NCBI GenBank assembly: GCA_032209605.1
Contig: JASFXZ010000001.1
Location: 8,867,703-8,931,702 of the forward strand
Reading direction: 5' to 3'
From: Mactromeris polynyma
Lineage: Eukaryota > Mollusca > Bivalvia > Venerida > Mactridae
DNA length: 64,000 nt
Part shown: in pieces, positions 27,101 to 35,129 of the stretch
Position numbering within the stretch: position 1 is the first letter of the stretch
Layout: every line of letters starts with the position of its first letter
Notes under the pieces: model-generated
What the model was told of the DNA's origin: nothing
The model's database searches: none
Seen by the model: the letters and a program-made list of their open reading frames with translations, nothing else
Made by a program: the position numbers and the translations under genes

Positions 27101-30100
27101 ATATCATTTTATGCTCTTTGAACATTATTGGAATTACAGTTGTTATAATCACTCAGCTGCTCAACTTTCATTCTGTAGATTGTAATTTAGAACGCGATTG
27201 AGGTGTAAATGTGTTCTCATAGAGCAAACTTTTATTTGTCCTCAATTTCTGATTGTGTGGGGAAGTTGTCAGTTGCTTGTGGAAGAACAGATTAGTACTG
27301 GTTGGTTAGCCAGAAACTCTGGTTAGATCGACTGACTGACATACATACATGTACATGTATACTTCTGAAAAAAAGTAGGGTAAAACTCCAATACGACATA
27401 CTTTACCTGTAGGTAAGATATTTATGCAGAATATCGCAACTGACTACCAGTAACAGCCACATATATCTTGCTTTTTTTATAAGCTGCAAACCATTACATT
27501 TGAATTATATAATTGCTTATACATAGATGTTAGCATATAAGCAGATTACCTACTGGACCAGAAATGCTAGTGTTGAAGTTTAAGCCATGCTGTAGATTTC
27601 ACTTCCAGCTAAATGCTTAATTTACAAGAAAATGACGTTACATCGCTGTGGTGTAGTGGTTAAGCATAAAAGACCGGCAATCCGTAGACCCGGGTTGAAT
27701 CCCGGAAGCGCCATTGACCGATTTTTCGTGTTCCTCAAAAAATGACTTTATTTTTATTTCAAAAAGAGTAACTTTATCATATGCTGCTAGATAACAATGT
27801 TCTAGCTTGTAATACCCCCACAAACGAAGTTTGAGGGGGTATATAGGAGTGAGCTTGTCGGTCGGTAGGTCTGTCGGTCGGTCTGTCTGTCGGTCGGTCT
27901 GTCGGTTTTCATGGTTTCCGGACGATAACTCATGAAAGGCTAGACAGATTTGAAAATGTTTTGGTACACAGGTGTAACATCAGAAGATACAGGTCAAGTT
28001 CGATATTGGGGCTGGTGGGGCCAAGGTCAAGGTCACTGTTACTAAAAATAGTTTCTCTTGGTTTTCATGGTTTCCGGACGATAACTCATGAAAGGCTAGA
28101 CAGATTTGAAAATTTTTTGGTACACAGGTGTAACATCAGAAGATACAGGTCAAGTTCGATATTGGGGCTGGTGGGGCCAAGGTCAAGGTCACTGTTACTA
28201 AAAATAGTTTCTCTTACTTTCACTTACTAGCAAATGGTTTGTTTTTAGTTGTAAACGACTTATCTTTCTGTGAAAATAACTGTTATTTCTAGCATATTGT
28301 TTGATATATTTTGCATTGATTTAGTTCCATTTTGCCCAGCTTTTTGTGAGCAATTCTATACAAGTTCAGTTTTTTATTTCACAGGAACTGTTGATTAGTT
28401 CTTACTGTTCTGTTGGCAGCATTTTTGGTTTATTACATTCAGATACTAGCAAATGGTTTGTTTTTGTTGTTGAAGACTCGCCTTTCAGTGAAAATAACGG
28501 GATTTCTTTTAAAATCCATTGAAATAAGGCATAATATAATGTTATATCCAGGTAGTTTGATTATTTGATTAAATCTGTGAAACTGCAGTCAAGGACAATG
28601 GAACAAAATGTCTTGATTGCGAATATAAATTGTATCAATTTAATACGCTTTGTTGCTATATTTGTTCGAATTTGAATGCAAAATGTTCAGATCTTGGGAG
28701 TTAAAATCAAATATATTGGTGTTACTAGTTCATACTCTAGTCGAATGTATCATTATATTTCTTTGTGACAAAGTGCTATATATTACTGTTCATTTTTTCT
28801 ATTTTATTGATTTTGACCTGACTCCCATACTGTGGTATTCATATCACCTCCGAAATATTAAAATGTACACAATTCTTATTATAACCCCACTTCAAAATAT
28901 GCAATGGGGGCTATATGGGAATCACCACTTGTTCCGTCATGTCACATAACATGGTTTTCCATGAATTATTTCTACCAAGCCTAGTTGTGTATATTGTCGG
29001 CACATTCTGATTGTGGTCCTGTAGTGATAGATAGTGATAGATAATTTCATTGTCTTGACTGGCGGCCATCTTTGAATTTATCAAAAATATGTCTGACAAA
29101 GCGGTATTGTGGGGGTATTAATCACCTTCAGTGATAGCTCTAGTTGTTTATTGTCGCAGAGTAATGATATAAGGTATTGCGGTAATGATTGAAATGCTAA
29201 TAATCAAACTGCTATTGCATTATCCTAAACTTCCATTTTATGGTATCGCAATGCACATAGTTGTATTTTAGTTTGTTGCATTTTATTTGGTTGTGTATGT
29301 ACATGTATACTACTGGGTGGACATACCATCATCATTGTCATCTTGGAAAAAACAATGAATATTCCATACATCTCTAGAATATCTTGTTTCTGTAACTGCC
29401 CAAAATATTGTGAAAAAATTGAAATATCACTTACATGTTGTACTGAAACAATGCAAGAGAAAGTGCTAATATCTGGATATATGAGTCAAAAGGAAAAGGC
29501 TGATAATCTAGAAATTGAACATTGCTATAGGAGTAGATAATATGCCTGCTTATCTAATGTAATTGTCTCAACATGTACATTGTATGTGCACATTCATAAT
29601 CAGTTATGCTGTTTAAATCAGGGATGCCAACAGTGAAGTGTGAAAAAATAGGAAACTTTTGCTGGGGGTCAAAGGGGGCCGCCTATGTGGAGACCAGCAG
29701 CTGAGTCTCCTGAAGAAAATGCATTTTGGGATTTTTTGCATCATTTTGGAAGGGTTTCCTCGAAGCTTATGCTGTAATACACATTTGCTTCTGATGTAAA
29801 AAAACAATGTCATTCTTGGTATTGGCAGACAACTTACTTTCAACTTTCATAAGTTATTCCATGCCCTTATCATTCTTATTGTGTAATAAATATCTCTCCT
29901 TTTTGTGCTGCCAAACAATTAGTTTGATATAGAGCCACTAACTTGAACAATTAGTGCATGTGCTATATGCTTATAATTGTCAGTACATGTTATTACAATT
30001 TTTTTTAATTTTTACTTCGAAACAGTCGTGTTTTATCAAACAATTTCTCTTTCAATTTATCTCATTTAGTTTTATTAATCATGCAGTATATTTGTGTAAT

Positions 30101-30704
30101 GACCACATAAGTCAGTTGTCTTAAGTCTTAATCAGTCCTTTGATTATTTTCACCACTTCACCGCTTCTTCCATTGTCGCTCCCTATAGCACTCTCGGTAC
30201 TTTGATTTTCATTGTTGCATTTAAATTTCAGGCATCTTAACATGGAGTTTGACTTGATCTCTCTGTCATCTATGCTATCAAAGTGTTAAAACACCTATTT
30301 TTTACACATATGGAAGGCTATTACGCATCACTTGTTTGATACTCCTCTATTTATGTTGGAACAAAGGGATGGACAACGGGTGTTTCTATAATTCCTGAAA
30401 TTGATGTTTGTGTCTTATGATGACCTTCCAAAGCAAATAAGGAACTACATTAATATTGGGATTGAGGGAGATCGGTATTTATGCAATGAATGTATTTGTC
30501 TGGTTAATAGTTTTAGGTAACATGATTTTATCGATATTTAATCTAAATATTTGCAGGCATAGGAAGATGGGTGATTTCAAACAACAAGAAGTCGATGTGA
30601 ACGAGCGCAATGGTTTCGACCGGGAACATTTCAGCGATCCTGCTGTCTTTGAAAATCGTGCATACAACGAAGAGGGTGGTTATGTATCTAAAGAAAGACT
30701 TTAG
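1..30704 (+). CDS. Caspr/neurexin-IV-like membrane receptor with a tandem-repeat ectodomain (5' end outside window)
   Basis: Exons: <1-147, 560-730, 1472-1816, 2676-2795, 3161-3346, 3938-4080, 5805-5898, 6390-6509, 6897-6923, 7689-7757, 8137-8185, 8563-8713, 9572-9692, 9984-10041, 10600-10773, 11179-11340, 12079-12359, 12716-12782, 13209-13492, 14479-14533, 15203-15459, 15870-15924, 16694-16834, 17250-17420, 18052-18311, 19400-19478, 20110-20342, 20739-20844, 21205-21443, 22156-22216, 22886-23045, 24003-24094, 30557-30704. Reading begins at base 3, all introns are GT/AG, and phases match throughout (about 1607 codons, stop TAG 30702-30704). The LamG-EGF-LamG order, the GFxGC...PLK end of the last LamG, the following ESMCGF and the transmembrane/basic tail all fit contactin-associated proteins, which are neuronal and septate-junction adhesion receptors. 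The ~980-residue array between the last LamG and the membrane is not part of that family as I know it. Exon joins are inferred from sequence; no transcript was available. Confidence 0.85.
560..1816 (+). CDS. laminin G domain 1 (exons 560-730, 1472-1816)
   Basis: The two exons join in phase 1. Visible LamG signatures are the FKTTASNGV strand, the NNNEWHTVHVEL strand, the LFVGAA strand and the closing DGYVGCLRGLRVKG with its conserved Cys. The arrangement matches the LamG domain just before the second EGF of Caspr proteins (NDNQWH, LFVGG and GFLGCIRSL are the family equivalents). The donor AAG|GTAAAT at 1817 is strong. Confidence 0.85.
2040..2580. repeat. degenerate dispersed repeat
   Basis: This intronic stretch repeats short blocks such as AGGTCATTAGGTCAAAT, AGGTCATCGGGTCAAATC and AGGCCATTAGATCAGAT at roughly 150-200-bp spacing. 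It looks like decayed copies of one family. No coding exon is seen in it. Confidence 0.4.
2676..2795 (+). CDS. EGF-like domain exon
   Basis: This 120-nt phase 1-1 exon encodes one EGF-like module with six cysteines spaced as CxxNPCFNDGxCxxGYxHYTCDCxNTPFSGKLC. The NTPFSGKLC end resembles the NSPYEGPFC end of the Caspr EGF. No calcium-binding EGF consensus is evident at its start. A symmetric exon can be skipped without a frame change. Confidence 0.88.
3161..6509 (+). CDS. laminin G domain 2 (exons 3161-3346, 3938-4080, 5805-5898, 6390-6509)
   Basis: Four exons with phases 1-1, 1-0, 0-1 and 1-1 encode about 180 residues. The domain opens with EVGVSMMPNYRITYD, right after the EGF as in Caspr proteins. 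It contains the QGILFQIRS strand, the KNHEVIIRREENGREVHLQVD strands and the YLYIGNN strand. It closes with YRGFEGCIYHMQID and then FPLK, the family's PLK motif. The intron at 4081-5804 holds a large minisatellite. Confidence 0.85.
4107..5404 (+). repeat. 34-bp minisatellite, about 38 copies
   Basis: The unit is ACCTTGACAGTATGGTAAAA plus CCTCACTTAGGATT. Variants (CAGTACGG, CAGTACCG, GATCTCC) are arranged in higher-order blocks. It lies in the intron between two LamG 2 exons, starting 27 bp after the donor. It abuts a dispersed element with the same GTAAAACCTCACTTA end. Confidence 0.95.
5384..5556. mobile_element. MITE-like element with GTAAAACCTC ends, copy 1
   Basis: It begins GTAAAACCTCACTTAGG, contains GACCACCTCAATAATAAGAC and ends with the inverted GAGGTTTTACTGTA. 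The left end is the last unit of the 34-bp minisatellite. Related copies are at 6238-6358, 22453-22636 and 36644-36775. It is non-coding; the superfamily is unknown. Confidence 0.6.
6238..6358. mobile_element. MITE-like element, copy 2 (decayed)
   Basis: It carries ACAGTAATACCACCTCATTA at the left and TTAATGAGGTTACTGTG at the right, in inverted orientation, as in the copy at 22453. The interior is diverged. Confidence 0.5.
6897..7757 (+). CDS. Cys-bearing linker after the last LamG (exons 6897-6923 and 7689-7757)
   Basis: A 27-nt exon (EFECESKIE) and a 69-nt exon (INESMCGFVENTREPDPKV) each run phase 1 to phase 1. SMCGF matches the SCGF that follows the last LamG in Caspr proteins. In those proteins the transmembrane helix comes shortly afterwards; here it comes only after the repeat array. 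The small exon has a good acceptor (TTCTGTAG) and a perfect GTAAGT donor. Skipping it would keep the frame. Confidence 0.7.
6961..7290 (+). repeat. 15-bp minisatellite, about 21 copies
   Basis: The unit is CCCTCAAATCTCAGA with variants (CGAGGA). It starts about 40 bp after the donor of the 27-nt exon. Because 15 is a multiple of three it stays open as an NLRPS repeat, but the coding exon upstream uses another frame and splices out first. Confidence 0.93.
7333..7520 (+). repeat. 46-bp tandem repeat, 4 copies
   Basis: Four nearly identical units begin AACAGCTGTAATTCTGGGCC at 7333, 7379, 7425 and 7471, followed by CTGTTCATCAATAGTGTG. They are in the same intron as the 15-bp array. Confidence 0.93.
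8137..9692 (+). CDS. ectodomain repeat unit 1 (exons 8137-8185, 8563-8713, 9572-9692)
   Basis: 321 coding nt, phase 1 in and phase 1 out, 107 residues. It shows both hallmarks of the repeat: a strand-like VSKVTYQLSYNGNQLAP, then, after the LFKIV strand, a helix ending LQQAWNDF. Exon 8137-8185 must be read phase 1 to 2, because only that frame stays open through the next exon. The alternative Cys-rich reading of this exon would run into a stop in the following one. I do not recognise the unit as a named domain. Confidence 0.75.
9984..12359 (+). CDS. ectodomain repeat units 2 and 3 (exons 9984-10041, 10600-10773, 11179-11340, 12079-12359)
   Basis: 675 coding nt, phase 1-1, two units of about 112 residues. 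Unit 2 has LHVEIQEQEEV, then WRVLYSVTSG, then ELFVLYTNG and the helix GLKNAWNEK. Unit 3 follows with VTIVLEEEALDE, WKLMYEVTTSG, FGIVLSQ and the helix IVRVIQNAV. The phase-1 boundary expected between the two units is missing: the VTIVLEEE strand is encoded at the end of exon 11179-11340, so the units are joined inside an exon. Potential N-glycosylation sites (NIS, NLT) support an extracellular location. Confidence 0.78.
11409..11670 (+). mobile_element. tRNA-derived SINE
   Basis: The head has an A-box-like TGGTCGAGTGGTTATGG and a B-box-like GGGTTTGAATACC. The body (GGCCTACGGAGAGCTGG and GCTTGCCTTTGCCCAAAATA) also occurs inverted at 32885-33030. It ends near an A-rich tail at 11664-11671. Confidence 0.7.
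12716..13492 (+). CDS. ectodomain repeat unit 4 (exons 12716-12782, 13209-13492)
   Basis: A clean two-exon cassette of 351 nt (117 residues). The short exon (phase 1 to 2) carries the strand IIVTVNSQDKV. The long exon (2 to 1) carries WSMNYIVKHNNAV, the FTAAFVGL strand and the helix APVLKETWETVL. A small MITE lies about 30 bp downstream of its donor. Confidence 0.78.
13524..13779. mobile_element. short MITE with perfect 16-bp inverted ends
   Basis: GATGCTCCCTGAAGTA at 13524-13539 is exactly inverted at 13764-13779 (TACTTCAGGGAGCATC). The interior has an inverted GTAACTCC/GGAGTTAC pair. About 256 bp, no coding capacity. It lies just inside the intron after the unit 4 exon. Confidence 0.75.
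14479..15459 (+). CDS. ectodomain repeat unit 5 (exons 14479-14533, 15203-15459)
   Basis: A two-exon cassette of 312 nt (104 residues), phases 1-2 and 2-1. It shows the strand ISIQEVRQEEY, then VTKVFYFANGDN, YKLLLYSN and the helix VTEPLLESWNNT. Apart from one Cys (SCYKL) the unit lacks cysteine, so the fold is unlikely to rest on disulfides. NVT and NNT are possible glycosylation sites. Confidence 0.78.
15870..18311 (+). CDS. ectodomain repeat units 6 and 7 (exons 15870-15924, 16694-16834, 17250-17420, 18052-18311)
   Basis: 627 coding nt, phase 1-1, equal to two units of about 104 residues. Unit 6: VRILKKEDYIGSYG, LTGYLYHISTDG and the helix LETTLVKAWNTT. Unit 7: VSTQIVGVHETV, IPQVFYQLDVDD and the closing helix KSSLLSAFATA. 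As in units 2-3, the boundary between the paired units is not an intron. An Asn run (NYNNNNKG) near the end of unit 7 is a low-complexity insertion. Confidence 0.76.
16140..16235 (-). mobile_element. tRNA-derived SINE head
   Basis: On the minus strand it reads CCATGGCTGAGTGGTAAAGA, then a B-box-like GATCGAAGCTTCGAGTCCC, which is a tRNA-like promoter. The body toward lower coordinates is hard to delimit. Confidence 0.5.
18420..19340. repeat. dispersed repeat with an internal duplication
   Basis: About 130 bp at 18422-18552 recurs at 18689-18813: AATATTTATTGTAATCTAAA, a C-rich tract, then GTGTGCACTTGTTCTCCTAA. The downstream AT-rich part repeats CCTACCAAGATTATTCAAAT-like blocks. I see no open reading frame in it. 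It fills the intron before unit 8. Confidence 0.6.
19400..20342 (+). CDS. ectodomain repeat unit 8 (exons 19400-19478, 20110-20342)
   Basis: A two-exon cassette of 312 nt (104 residues), phases 1-2 and 2-1. It shows the strand VDVQLVQEDSL, then WIPVTKFKYGVSI, the strand KIYLVGARS and the helix VVSNALSAAWGQANK. The AAWG end matches the AWN end of units 1, 2 and 6. Reading past the donor at 20343 stays open for about 100 codons, so intron retention would not terminate at once. Confidence 0.78.
20739..21443 (+). CDS. ectodomain repeat unit 9 with RLKR site (exons 20739-20844, 21205-21443)
   Basis: A two-exon cassette of 345 nt (115 residues), phases 1-2 and 2-1. The first exon is longer than its equivalents (106 nt). 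After the strand VYNVVVSQPV it carries RLKRD, a proprotein convertase consensus. The second exon has FTVSVNGVEPNE, a CGC pair and the helix ILQAVTEAVANQ. Units 5, 9 and 10 are the only ones with cysteines. Confidence 0.76.
20862..21035. mobile_element. transposon-derived fragment
   Basis: ACTTACTTACTTATCCTCTT, CATAAGGCCTCAACAAGTTT and CTTGGTCTTCCTGGCTTCCT resemble a tail I associate with invertebrate retroelements. The identification comes from memory of pattern, not a search. Confidence 0.35.
21673..21909 (+). mobile_element. palindromic CRE-bearing MITE, copy A
   Basis: The ends GAGTGCCGCTGTACGATC and TCTTACAGCGGCGCT are inverted repeats. The internal halves AGCAAGAAACAATATTTACT and GCAAATATTGCTTACTGTC also pair. 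It carries TGACGTCA at 21709-21716 and two one-base variants. Other copies are at 25271, 37140 and 42600. Confidence 0.75.
22156..23045 (+). CDS. membrane-proximal half unit 10 (exons 22156-22216, 22886-23045)
   Basis: The short exon (phase 1-2) gives ISVEIIDVEDSNDNG and the next (2-0) gives STVKYRVNCNKSENC, then a helix-like SKAILEQSLGQIGKTL. It looks like the first half of a repeat, ending at the membrane rather than continuing to an AWN helix. Two donors are possible, GTACTG at 23046 or GTTATC at 23067. Both keep phase 0 and differ by seven residues (VLKSYSQ). The first has the better consensus. Confidence 0.68.
22453..22636. mobile_element. MITE-like element, copy 3 (best preserved)
   Basis: The left end TATAGTAAAACCTCACTTAA is mirrored at the right by TTATTGAGGTTTTATTGTAT. 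GACCACCTCAATAATAAGAC repeats inside. About 184 bp, inside the intron between the two exons of half unit 10. Confidence 0.65.
24003..24094 (+). CDS. transmembrane exon
   Basis: Phase 0 to 2, preceded by TTTATTTCAG. It encodes NKWLIPVAIACGVVLFIII and continues SVICCILYRRR: one hydrophobic segment of about 24 residues, ended by basic residues. This gives type I topology with the repeats outside. The pair of cysteines next to the Arg cluster is a plausible palmitoylation site (inference). Confidence 0.85.
25271..25479 (-). mobile_element. palindromic CRE-bearing MITE, copy B
   Basis: The same family as 21673-21909. About 25 bp of one end is missing (GTATGATTTCCAGAAAACGT runs directly into the inner part). 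TGACGTCA lies at 25307-25314. The right end reads CCCATAGCAGCTCTC. Confidence 0.7.
25650..26746 (+). repeat. 68/69-bp minisatellite, about 16 copies
   Basis: Units contain TGTACAAGGTTTTGTGTTTC, then ATGCCATCTCATGCTCTCTG, then GTGTTGTCATCATACAATA. Copies differ by CAACG/CAAGG, CATACA/CATGCA and one inserted base. It sits in the 6.5-kb intron between the transmembrane and tail exons. The many open frames it creates are by-products. Confidence 0.95.
27633..27763 (+). mobile_element. tRNA-derived SINE, family 2, copy 1
   Basis: The A box lies in GTGGTGTAGTGGTTAAGC and the B box is degenerate (GGGTTGAATCCC, one base lost). A body GCCATTGACCGATTTTTCGT and CCTCAAAAAATGACTTTATT follow. The copy at 47372-47490 has the intact B box. 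Confidence 0.7.
27811..29120. mobile_element. 1.3-kb repeat element with inverted TAATACCCCCACAA ends and an internal 156-bp duplication
   Basis: The left end TAATACCCCCACAAACGAAG forms a hairpin with TTTGAGGGGGTATA and is inverted at the right (TTGTGGGGGTATTA, 29107-29120). A CGGTCGGT-rich tract follows the left end. Then two near-identical 156-bp blocks run at 27904-28059 and 28060-28215, each with AAGGTCAAGGTCA. No transposase is seen. It resembles an element I associate with bivalves. Confidence 0.65.
30557..30704 (+). CDS. cytoplasmic tail and stop
   Basis: This terminal exon lies 6.5 kb after the transmembrane exon and joins in phase 2. It encodes a tail of about 49 residues starting RHRKMGDFKQQEVDVNERN. 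Its position and basic character resemble the protein 4.1-binding juxtamembrane motif of Caspr/neurexin IV. Later motifs are FENRAYNEEGGY and the C-terminus VSKERL. I do not see the hydrophobic C-terminal PDZ ligand known from vertebrate Caspr2. A further cytoplasmic exon in the 6.5-kb intron cannot be excluded. Confidence 0.8.
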
Positions 30705-32830
30705 AAAAACATTGAATTGAACTAGGTAGAGAAAGTAAAGCTGTTCCATGTATTGTGTTGTCATGTGAAAGTCGGGGAGGTTGGATGATGACATGAATAA
30801 GGATATCAATTTATCTTGTAAATTATTTATAGTTTTGTATATCACATGTACTTATAAATAGACTAAGTGATGCATTAAGGAAGTGCATGTTTGAGGGCTG
30901 TTATCCAAACTGGTTGTAAGTAAGTTAATTACAAGTTGCTAGATCTGATAAAACATAATTTAGATATGATCTCTTAATGTTATGTGAGCAATTGTATATA
31001 TTGTATCATAGGTATTTGTTGGCATCTTGTGTAACATAGGTATTTATTGGCATCTTGTCATCATGACATAGAGAGTTGAGTGTCATTGAGTATGGCTAAT
31101 TCATTTTTTTCTTTCAATTTTCTATTATTTATACCTATATTTTCTTGTCTATACAAATCGTTTGGACCGTAGATAAAACATTATCAACATTATTTTGGAT
31201 GTTTTTGGTGGCTACGCAATTATTTTACCTGTACATCTACATTACCTGGTTTAATATTGATTGCTGTTGACAATGGTAAGAATAATATCTCAAAGACAAC
31301 TATTCTCTTAAAGGCTGTGAGACCATCATAAATCAAGTCCGCTCTGTCCATGTTGTCGCACGTTCTTATTAAGTTGTTAAAGTAGCTTTCATCTAAAAAA
31401 AATGTTACAAGAAAAATTCTCACCATTTGTTACCAGCCATAGAATTGTTATGCTCATAATTCATTGCTCAACTTCACCCATTTATTTATATATCAAAGAC
31501 ATACACCAATATATTAGTGTTCTCTTACTGTAATTATTTCTATCATTATCCATAGTTACCTCCCTTTACCTGTATCTTTATTAAAAATATTGAATACCTA
31601 CTGTCACTTCAAAATTAGTGGCGGATACTGTTATCTGTGAAGTGGTTGGTCGATATTTTCCATAACAAGTTTTCATTGGCTGACCACCTCAAATTGTAAC
31701 AACCATTCTTAAGTGAAGGAAAGCGGAATATACAAGATCATATGCCTTAAACTGTATCACTAAAGGGTCAGGCTACAGAAGTTTCATATTGTAACAGGAA
31801 ACAGTTAGTTTAACTAGTTCACTCCACCTCTTCCTGTGTCTTACATCCAATGATCATCCAGAATTTTTCAAATTTTGGCCAACTTATCCATTTATTATGA
31901 CATTTCGCACAATATCTAATAAGTGATTTCATTAAGTAAATCTGGTAAGTGATCAATATGGCGGTTTCCAAATAATAAGAGTTAACTATAAGCCGGTTAT
32001 AACTCACATATTAGAATTATAACGCTCCCTTGCACTTAATTTGCTTATAATTCCAATATATGAGCTATAACCTATACATATTACACATGTTTGTATATTC
32101 AAGCAGAGGTACAGTAGTTGAATTTAAAAAAAATCATATTTATGGAAAAACCTTTCATGTCGACATAATGTCAGATGTCAGATATGAGAAGTGAAATACA
32201 GTTAGTTTAGGAAGATATTTAACTATAACATACATTAAACTGAGAAATGTATTTAGGTAGATTGACATTTGGTTACATTATAGAACTGTGATGCATTATT
32301 GCATAATTTGGAATAGTTTCTACTGTAATCTAACTATCTTCATTTTAAAAAAGGATTCTCAAGCTTTTTTTGACATTTTGATTATTGTCACATAAATTTG
32401 AAATCATGAAACTTATAATGTATAAGGAAGTATAAATTTCGGAAAATATAAAATATACTTGCACTGAAATTGAAATACATGTATATTGTATTAGTGAGCC
32501 ACAATCAATTCCTATATGTAAATGGTATATTTAAACTTGCACAATTACATACTCAGTACATTTAAAAAAAATTATATGAAAAATACCCAATATTTGCAAT
32601 AAAATATATTGTATTATGTTGCAAATGAAATGAAATAATGCAATATACCGTACTTTTCTAGTATCCCCATGTAAGTAAAAAATCTGTTTTGTGCATGTAT
32701 TGAGTATATATATATATATATGTTTCACTTTGTGTCTTGTGTAAGTAGCAATTGTTCATAGACTCGTGTAAATAGTGTATTTTTCTAATAAATTTAAAAT
32801 TAATAAAATCATTTCTTTCAATTTCGGGTT
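30705..32830 (+). other. probable 3' UTR of the Caspr-like gene
   Basis: AT-rich sequence with no supported coding exon follows the stop codon. The most convincing polyadenylation signals are the closely spaced AATAAA hexamers at 32787-32792 and 32802-32807, followed by a T-rich stretch. An earlier cleavage site is possible. A (TA)n microsatellite lies at about 32704-32721. Confidence 0.35.
32787..32807 (+). terminator. candidate poly(A) signals
   Basis: Two AATAAA hexamers within 21 bp lie downstream of the stop codon of the Caspr-like gene. They would end a 3' UTR of about 2.1 kb. Given the AT content, chance hexamers are common. Confidence 0.3.
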
Positions 32831-32884
32831 GCTATTTGTTTTTACTGTAATGATGCTTTGCGTCACATAAACAGCCAGAGTCAA

Positions 32885-33030
32885 GCAGTGACTCGTCCAC
32901 GTTGTAGGGTGGTGGAATACCCTAGGTGCCTATTCTAATTTTATTTTGGGCAAAGGTAGGCACAATGGTAAAACCACCGACATTCAGCTGATGGGACAGC
33001 TTCCTCACACACAAATTCTATAACGCTGGA
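32885..33030 (-). mobile_element. SINE remnant, same family as 11409-11670
   Basis: On the minus strand it shares the order AGAATTTGTGTGTGAGG, CTACCTTTGCCCAAAATAAA, then GGTATTCCACCACCCTACAA with the SINE at 11409. The tRNA head is not recognisable. Confidence 0.55.
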
Positions 33031-35129
33031 AGGATTCCCACACATGATGTATTACTTAATCAACATCCATTAGTACTTTGTGTCTTCATGCTAAAGAATG
33101 TCCAATTTGCAAGCATTAATTTTTGATCGGTTAATATTGATCCGGACTAAAACTTCAAAAGGCAAGAAAGTTAGTGAATTATTCTACAGTAGACAAACGG
33201 AGTGAAACAGTTTTGAAGGATTAGTTTATTGCTTAGATTTGATATCAACATTCTTTCTCAGTAACTGAGCTAGATGCAAAACATTTTTGTGGGTGCAGAC
33301 AACAACCTCGATAATCCAGCAACATTAACAGCTCAATTTTTTTTATCAGACATAGACGAGCTGAATTGGCCTAGCGGCAAGAAAAACGTGGTAGATATAA
33401 TCAAGTGGGTCCATTTATCATTTATAGCTGTAGAAGCAACGGTAACAGCATTTTCTTTTGTTACAGGTGTTAGGTGCAGTAAAACGTGCTTCAACACATT
33501 AATAACTAAACAAAATTTATACCAAGTTTTTTTATTAAGTTTATACTCGTATAATATATTTATACTGAATAATACTCAAGAAATGCCCACAATAAGTGTT
33601 GAAATTGCAATAAAAATAGCAATATTTAAATTTGATTTGCAGTAAAATGTATGGCCAGTGGTTTATAATGAACCGAATACCCAAGATTCATTGTCTATTA
33701 CAATTCCAAAAAAACTTAAAACATCTCTGTTCATAGCACAAACTGTTTTTTGAAATTAAGCACAAATTTTGACACAAGTTAAAACAATCATCTCATCTGT
33801 CTGCAATCAAAATTGAACAAAAGATTCCTACTTTTAATCTGCCATAATTTTGTAATAAAGTTAACAACAGTTATACTTTTACAGTTTACAATATAAGAGG
33901 CTGTTTTCTACTATTGCCATTAAGTGAACAAGTGAATGGCAACTTCATTCCAAACAAATGTTGCATCAGATTTTCTTTGCTTCAATGCTAACCACAAGTT
34001 GCATCATTAAATTAGTTTCATCAGATGTCACGTCCATATAGCTATATTTTAATACCAAATTGAAAAATTCAGACACATTAATCTTAACATCAACATTTAA
34101 CATAATTAATGGCATTTAAAGTGAACAATTATTGTACACATAACAGCTGTTGTAAACAGCCAGTTTGTTAAGCAATAGAAAATACTGGTAAAACTGGTAA
34201 CTTACAGAGTAATTCCCCTTTGTACAGGAGGAAACAAACAGAATGTGAACTTATATACAGTATATTTAAACGCATATATTTCATTAACCTATTACAAACA
34301 TTTTGTACACGCAGAGAACCTTGAAAGGTATTATTAGACAAGATTATAACTGGCACTCATTAATCTTTGCCAATCTTCAAGCACAATTGCCCTTGTAATC
34401 ATGTGGGCATGTGATAATTATTCAAATATGAAAGATGCTTTTCGTGAATCACAAAAATGTTTTTACAGATTTGTACGAATATTCTTGAGTGAATAATGTC
34501 GAACAATATTTATGTATAATTTATGCTTCACTGCACTCAGAAGAGCATAAAAACTAAAGCAAAACATTAAATCCAAACATTAAAAATATCAAACTGTAAC
34601 TATGAATTAATTTATGTGTAATTTGAATAATTAATAACACATACAGAAAAAATTATTAATACTCAACAAATGGTAATTTAGCAGAAAAAATCCAAGATAA
34701 AATTCGATCTTAGCCACACAAATATATTTTCTGTCAATGTGCTGAAAATTGCTAATAGAGCTAGAAAATAATCATGTAAAAATATTCTATATACAATACA
34801 ATGGCATAATGCTATACCAACAATGAACAAAAACAAATACAGATCTATGAAAATTCAATGGATTGCTGAAACACAACATGAAAACCAAATTCGGTCTCAA
34901 TACTTCATTTTGCCTATAATGCATTATTTCACCAACAAAATATCGTAATTGTGTTCAGTGTAAATTTGACTACATTTAAATTACTATTATCAACATCTAC
35001 ATGGCCAACTAAATATGGTAAAAAAACAAAAACACAAAATAATATTGCACAAAAATAGGAACTCTTTCTATAACAATGTTCTAACACACTAGAAAAAATT
35101 CATCCTATCTTCTATACAACCTTGTTAAA
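33031..35129. other. intergenic, no supported gene
   Basis: AT-rich sequence between the convergent genes. A 123-codon open frame at 33274-33645 has no recognisable motif and no splice or family support. No RNA gene or clear repeat is seen. Confidence 0.5.

Larger units (their letters stand above)
24095..30556 (+). other. 6.5-kb intron of the Caspr-like gene
   Basis: It separates the transmembrane and tail exons. It contains MITE copy B, the 68-bp minisatellite, a SINE and the 27811 element. I found no further exon in phase 2, but a short one could be missed. Confidence 0.7.

Noticed and set aside
28650..28949. 99-codon open frame
   Set aside because: It lies inside the 27811-29120 repeat element and shows no known motif.
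33274..33645. 123-codon plus-strand open frame in the intergenic region
   Set aside because: No recognisable domain, no splice partner, and AT-rich low-complexity ends. A decayed gene fragment cannot be excluded.
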